Shown piece by piece: positions 61,501-64,000 of a stretch of 64,000 nucleotides of DNA. The notes below the pieces were generated by a model. It was not told the origin of the DNA and did not search any database. It saw only the letters and a list, made by a program, of their open reading frames with translations. The stretch is taken from the NCBI GenBank assembly GCA_963780655.1, contig CAWACP010000007.1, positions 62,001 through 126,000 on the forward strand. The letters are read 5' to 3'. Each line of letters starts with the position of its first letter. Position 1 is the first letter of the stretch. The translations under genes were made by a program, and so were the position numbers. This stretch comes from CAWACP01 sp963780655. GTDB lineage: Bacteria; Acidobacteriota; Terriglobia; Bryobacterales; Bryobacteraceae.

Positions 61501-61931
61501 GCGAAGGCCGGCACACGGTCAGTGCGCGTATTCTCGACAAGGCCGGCAACATCAGCGCGCTGATCAGCGCTGCCGTGAACATCGACCTCACGCCCCCGAC
61601 CATTACCGTTGCGGCCACGCCCTCCACGCTTTGGCCGCCCAATGGAAAAAGCGTTCCGGTCAAGGTGTCGGGCGCCATCACCGATGCTCTTTCGGGCGTC
61701 AACCCGGGCAGCGTATCGGTCACGGTCACCGACTCCGAGGGCCAGCTTCACCTGAGCCGGCCGGTTTCGATTGGTCCTGGCGGCTCGTATTCGTTCATGA
61801 TTTCGCTGGTGGCTGCGCGCGCCGGCTCTGATACGAGCGGGCGCAAGTACACGATTACCGTGACGGGGAAGGATCTCGCTGGGAATGTGGCCGCGGCATC
61901 GGCAATCGTCACCGTGCCGCACAACCAATAG
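58515..61931 (+). CDS. Large exported GH13 (alpha-amylase family) glycosidase
   Basis: This is a 1138-residue exported enzyme. Signal peptide SLSILFTAAILTPPVSAQ, then a CBM9/DOMON-like domain (about 20-200), an Ig-like N domain, the GH13 barrel with inserted loops, and two C-terminal Ig-like repeats (PPTGSISLNPPANGNGWNNS, LTPPTITVAATPSTLWPPNG). Catalytic regions: DGVFNH (522), GWRFDVAPD (nucleophile Asp 618), GEIWPN (Glu 649), MDSPDTNR (Asp 731, with Pro where most members have His). Architecture resembles neopullulanase/amylopullulanase. It probably degrades starch-like glucans at the surface. Confidence 0.88.
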   Translation: MSLTRVTSLSILFTAAILTPPVSAQWTTATVDGVIQAGEYGNTSNGTNQIGTNTSQTWYMTWDAVNLYVGITNANLAEGAVIYIGTGGSGATSGEDYDGTSFSSLPFPAQFVTYVKDGYREYRTYSGGSWSGPTSGYGAYASNGNGNVREVAIPWSAVTGGGGIPASFNFFGYLTSSGGYVYGQVPNDNSGMNIGTSATYTQYYSVSNTGNGVSTPPFANEQPSGFSAGDKAGFYHNTFDPFYRSTEGAAVEGAAVTLRFRTLHATGVWSLTLRAYNFDTGSGNTTGPIDTSMPFDQNITVGSTEYDIWKTTITLPSSPSVYYYKFKITKDTTTGFYSDDYLDDYDNLNKDGTGAASDGEPFNSFQITVYDPNFQTPGWMAAANIYEIFPDRFRNGDSTNDYCVNGSSAGCPSFYGQPPSSNIAVTPWNTLLCDPNNSGSGCYNNFGSIFYGGDLLGIQKELDYIQGLGFDSIYMTPIFEASSNHRYDTDDYKNVDPALGGNAALTSLMTEMNRRGMRAIFDGVFNHASSDSTYFNRYNRFATVGACQSLSSMYRTWFHFNDNNVPCTSTDYPGWAGFDSLPSFDHTQKAVQDFFFSGSPDNVMLHWFNAGASGWRFDVAPDPNFPHSWWVSTRQYAKGYRSDGPLIGEIWPNASQWLAGDQLDSTMNYRFRRNVTGFARGQYGWSDNNDNGNDSIIPLTPSQFDTAMRAVRDDYPPQATSAMMNLMDSPDTNRVLYVLTELGDTGLTQAKQRLELAALFQFTYIGAPMVYYGDEAAINAPSRFSSSSGPVGDPYNRAPYPWTDQAGDPSVYGPPDQSVIGFYTKLGHLRKQYPELWNGAFVTLLTGDTQQATTAGSTYAYARVGSQTAIVALNNGSATNTPVIPVGAYYSDGTTLQDALSGEKYSVSGGKVSPSLNAMSGVVLLPYPASVDVTPPTGSISLNPPANGNGWNNSSPVTATITGSDAGSGVSQIRHWVDGGSVNVSTSSPVSTSISGEGRHTVSARILDKAGNISALISAAVNIDLTPPTITVAATPSTLWPPNGKSVPVKVSGAITDALSGVNPGSVSVTVTDSEGQLHLSRPVSIGPGGSYSFMISLVAARAGSDTSGRKYTITVTGKDLAGNVAAASAIVTVPHNQ

Positions 61932-62075
61932 TGGCGAGGCTCGGCAACTGAGCCGCGCGTGTCCGCTCTGACACGACGTGTTCAGGCGCCCACGTCCGCC
62001 GGCGGGGACTGCGCGTGTAAGTGACGGCAAGCGAATCCCATCCACATTGGACGCGGTCGTGCCTTTTCGTTTGGC

Positions 62076-62558
62076 ATGAGCCGCCAATTTCCGATCCTGC
62101 TCCTGCTCGCGGGCCTGCGCGCTTTCGCCGAAGAGAACGCTGCAGCGCCGCGCATCGTCGTCAGCATTCCCGATCACAAGCTCGCACTGATGGAAGGCGA
62201 TAAAGTGATCCGCGTGTACGAAGTGGCAACGGGAAAGCTCTCCACGCCAAGCCCGCAGGGCGCGTGTCAGGTGGTGAGCCGGGTCGCGCATCCAACCTGG
62301 TTCGGTCCGCATAAGGTGGTGCAACCCGGACCGGCGAATCCGCTCGGCACGCGCTGGCTCGGATTGAGCATCCGCGGTTACGGCATCCACGGCACCAATG
62401 TTCCGAGCTCCATCGGCAAGTACGCTTCGCACGGCTGCATCCGGATGCGCAACAAAGACGTGGAGGACCTGTTCGAGCATGTACAGGTGGGGACGCCGGT
62501 GGAACTGCTGAGCAATCCGGATGAGCAGGTGGCAAAGGTGTTCGCATCGGCGGATTGA
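62076..62558 (+). CDS. L,D-transpeptidase (YkuD)
   Basis: This is a 160-residue protein with a signal peptide (MSRQFPILLLLAGLRAFA) and a YkuD domain: GIHGTNVPSSIGKYASHGCI with the catalytic His and the Cys in SHGCIRM. It cross-links or modifies peptidoglycan in the periplasm. No LysM or other domain is attached. The upstream gap 61932-62075 shows only a possible stem near 61939. Confidence 0.88.
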   Translation: MSRQFPILLLLAGLRAFAEENAAAPRIVVSIPDHKLALMEGDKVIRVYEVATGKLSTPSPQGACQVVSRVAHPTWFGPHKVVQPGPANPLGTRWLGLSIRGYGIHGTNVPSSIGKYASHGCIRMRNKDVEDLFEHVQVGTPVELLSNPDEQVAKVFASAD

Positions 62559-62630
62559 TACCGTGCTGAAAATGTAAGTCAACGTCTGGGCATGATCGGG
62601 TAGGAGGAGCCTCACGGCCCCGTCCTCCCA

Positions 62631-62663
62631 CACCACCGTACGTACTTGGCGTATACGGCGGTT
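62631..62663 (-). ncRNA. Group II intron domain V
   Basis: ACCGCCGT and ACGGTGGT pair over 8 bp with an inner AUACG...UACGU region, the expected catalytic hairpin. Domain VI (GGAGGACGGGGCCGTGAGGC...) follows to the splice end. Confidence 0.8.
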
Positions 62664-62667
62664 TCGT

Positions 62668-64000
62668 TTAATGTTGTAACGACGCATATCGCGAGAGCAG
62701 GGAGACGAGTCCCTGAGATGAGAACCAGTCCGTCGACATGGCCCGATGAACCGGCGGGGAGCAGGCCAAACGCCACGGCCCTTTCCCTGAACCGGCGATA
62801 CGAGCGGCCGAGGACGCGGACAGCCCCAGTTTACGGAGGAAAGCTCCGATGGACCGGCCGCGTTTGCGTTGTTTGAGGCGATAGCAGCGCAGCTTGCGCC
62901 GAATCCACTCGTCCATGCACTGAAGTTCGAACCGACAAGCCGCGTAGCGGTAGTAGTTGATCCAGCCAGTGGTGAAGCGGTTGAGTTCGACGATCACTTG
63001 CGCAAAACTGACGCCCCGATTGCGACGGGTGATCTGCCGGATTCTCTCCTTCGCGCGTTTCACGCTCTTGGGAGAGATGCCGAGTTTTCCGTTCAACAGC
63101 AGCCGATGGCCAAGGAACTTGCGTTCCCCGACCGGAGCGACGGCGCTCTTGTCACGGTTCACCCGGAGTTTGAGTTTCCCTTCCAGAAACCCGACGACCG
63201 ATTCCATCACCCGCTGCCCCGCGGCCAGCGATCGCACGTAGATATTGCAGTCGTCGGCGTAGCGGCAGAAGCGATGTCCCCGGCTGTCCAGTAACTGGTC
63301 GAGATCATCCAGCAGGATGTTGGCCAATAGTGGGGAGAGCGGTCCCCCTTGTGGCGTTCCCTCCTCGCGGGCTACGCACACCCCATCCTGCATCAGACCG
63401 GCCTGTAGGAAGCGCCGGAGGATGAGGAGCAGGTGTTTGTCGCCGATCCTGCGCGCGATTCGGGACATGAGAATATCGTGATTGACCCGGTCGAAGAACT
63501 TCTCCAGATCAAGATCGACGACAAACTCGCGCCCCTCCTGCGCTACGTATTTCCGCGCCTGTTCCAGAGCCATATGCGGGCTCCGGTGCGGACGGAATCC
63601 GTAGCTGGAGTTGGAAAAGGTGGGATCGAAAATCGGATTCAGCACCTGCAGGATCATCTGTTGTACCAGACGATCCACAGCGGCTGGGATTCCTAACTGG
63701 CGCTGGCCTCCGTCCGGCTTCGGTATCTGCACTCCCCGTACTGGTTGCGGCCGGTAGGTCCCGTCCAGCAGGGAAGCCGTCAGCGCCCTTTGATTGTTCC
63801 GAAGCCAGTCGGCCAGTTCGTGAACGGTCATACCGTCCACGCCCGGCTTACCCTTATTGGAACGAACCCGCCGATACGCACGAACCACGTTCTTCGGGTC
63901 GCAAATCTGCTCCATCAAACTGCTCGTCAAGGCTCGTTGTTGGTCGAATGCCGTGAACGTTTGCTGCTGCCCCGGCGTGGCAGGGTCGGTTCCGCCGACC
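62668..64000 (-). CDS. ltrA: Group II intron reverse transcriptase/maturase (5' end outside the window)
   Basis: At least 443 residues are in the window, with open frame to the edge (GQQQTFTAFDQQRALTSSLM...). RT domains show GVDGMTVHELADWL, RQLGIPAAVDRLVQQMIL, SYGFRPHRSPHMALEQA, FVVDLDLEKFFDRVNH, GTPQGGPLSPLLANILLDDL and the active-site RYADDCNIY, followed by maturase domain X (FTTGWINYYRYA). No HNH endonuclease follows. It should support splicing and retrohoming. Confidence 0.92.
   Translation of the reverse strand, partial: VGGTDPATPGQQQTFTAFDQQRALTSSLMEQICDPKNVVRAYRRVRSNKGKPGVDGMTVHELADWLRNNQRALTASLLDGTYRPQPVRGVQIPKPDGGQRQLGIPAAVDRLVQQMILQVLNPIFDPTFSNSSYGFRPHRSPHMALEQARKYVAQEGREFVVDLDLEKFFDRVNHDILMSRIARRIGDKHLLLILRRFLQAGLMQDGVCVAREEGTPQGGPLSPLLANILLDDLDQLLDSRGHRFCRYADDCNIYVRSLAAGQRVMESVVGFLEGKLKLRVNRDKSAVAPVGERKFLGHRLLLNGKLGISPKSVKRAKERIRQITRRNRGVSFAQVIVELNRFTTGWINYYRYAACRFELQCMDEWIRRKLRCYRLKQRKRGRSIGAFLRKLGLSASSAARIAGSGKGPWRLACSPPVHRAMSTDWFSSQGLVSLLSRYASLQH

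Larger units (their letters stand above)
62595..64000 (-). mobile_element. Group II intron, 3' part, running off the right edge
   Basis: The minus strand carries an intron-encoded reverse transcriptase followed by a domain V hairpin (62631-62663) and domain VI. The 3' end is set at CCTACCCGAT (62595), the usual A-Y ending. The 5' half of the ribozyme lies outside the window. The intron is inserted 37 bp downstream of the YkuD gene, on the opposite strand. Confidence 0.82.

Noticed and set aside
61932..62075. A gene in the gap before the YkuD protein
   Set aside because: No frame with a ribosome site; only short palindromic sequence.

Overview
The window is about 63 kb of GC-rich bacterial chromosome. 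Gene content and style point to an acidobacterium of the Solibacter/Bryobacter kind. The clues are an ADOP-type MacB/FtsX permease, PEP-CTERM exported proteins, a very large Ser/Thr kinase with TPR and PEGA regions, a form II CO-dehydrogenase-like operon, and many compound palindromic intergenic repeats. The lineage is inferred from these families; no rRNA is present.

Layout. (1) 1-4940: a decayed IS91-like element (Y2 transposase plus its associated tyrosine recombinase, both frameshifted). A 3.4-kb recombinase-in-trio (RIT) element encoding three overlapping tyrosine recombinases is inserted into the recombinase active-site codons. (2) 5106-11000: stress membrane protein, a YtrA-type GntR/ABC exporter operon with a visible autoregulatory operator, an ADOP permease and a small membrane protein between two diverged direct repeats. 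(3) 11284-15421: coxSLMG-like molybdenum hydroxylase operon (form II signature). (4) 15563-26496: hydrolase, histidine phosphatase, PEP-CTERM protein, 1677-residue kinase, a double MarR-like protein and small secreted proteins. (5) 26597-30840: TetR regulator, agmatine-to-putrescine pair aguB-aguA, M28 peptidase. (6) 31469-36883: fliD with a small partner, HAF-repeat PEP-CTERM protein, TlpA-like thioredoxin, and a MarR/isoprenylcysteine methyltransferase-like pair with an operator. (7) 36997-42791: icd, purE, a beta-hydroxyacid dehydrogenase, a structured RNA candidate, dxr and rseP. (8) 43220-52599: small secreted proteins, YihY, RDD, patatin, pgl, SirB1-like, metX-metW, HDAC-like deacylase, tRNA-Arg(ACG). 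(9) 52857-58436: an arabinan/arabinose locus (two GH51 arabinofuranosidases, LacI regulator, GguC/AraD1-like protein), then a large secreted GH13 enzyme and an L,D-transpeptidase. (10) 62595-64000: the 3' part of a group II intron with its reverse transcriptase, running off the right edge.

Most unusual points: a promoter-driven, pseudoknot-capable RNA candidate upstream of dxr; a family of GTGGGGC...GCCCCAC-bounded repeats that sit mostly between convergent genes and in two cases extend a coding frame; the nested mobile elements with an array of CTATGCCGC 9-mers at the RIT ends; and several start codons lying directly behind -10 boxes, which suggests leaderless mRNAs.
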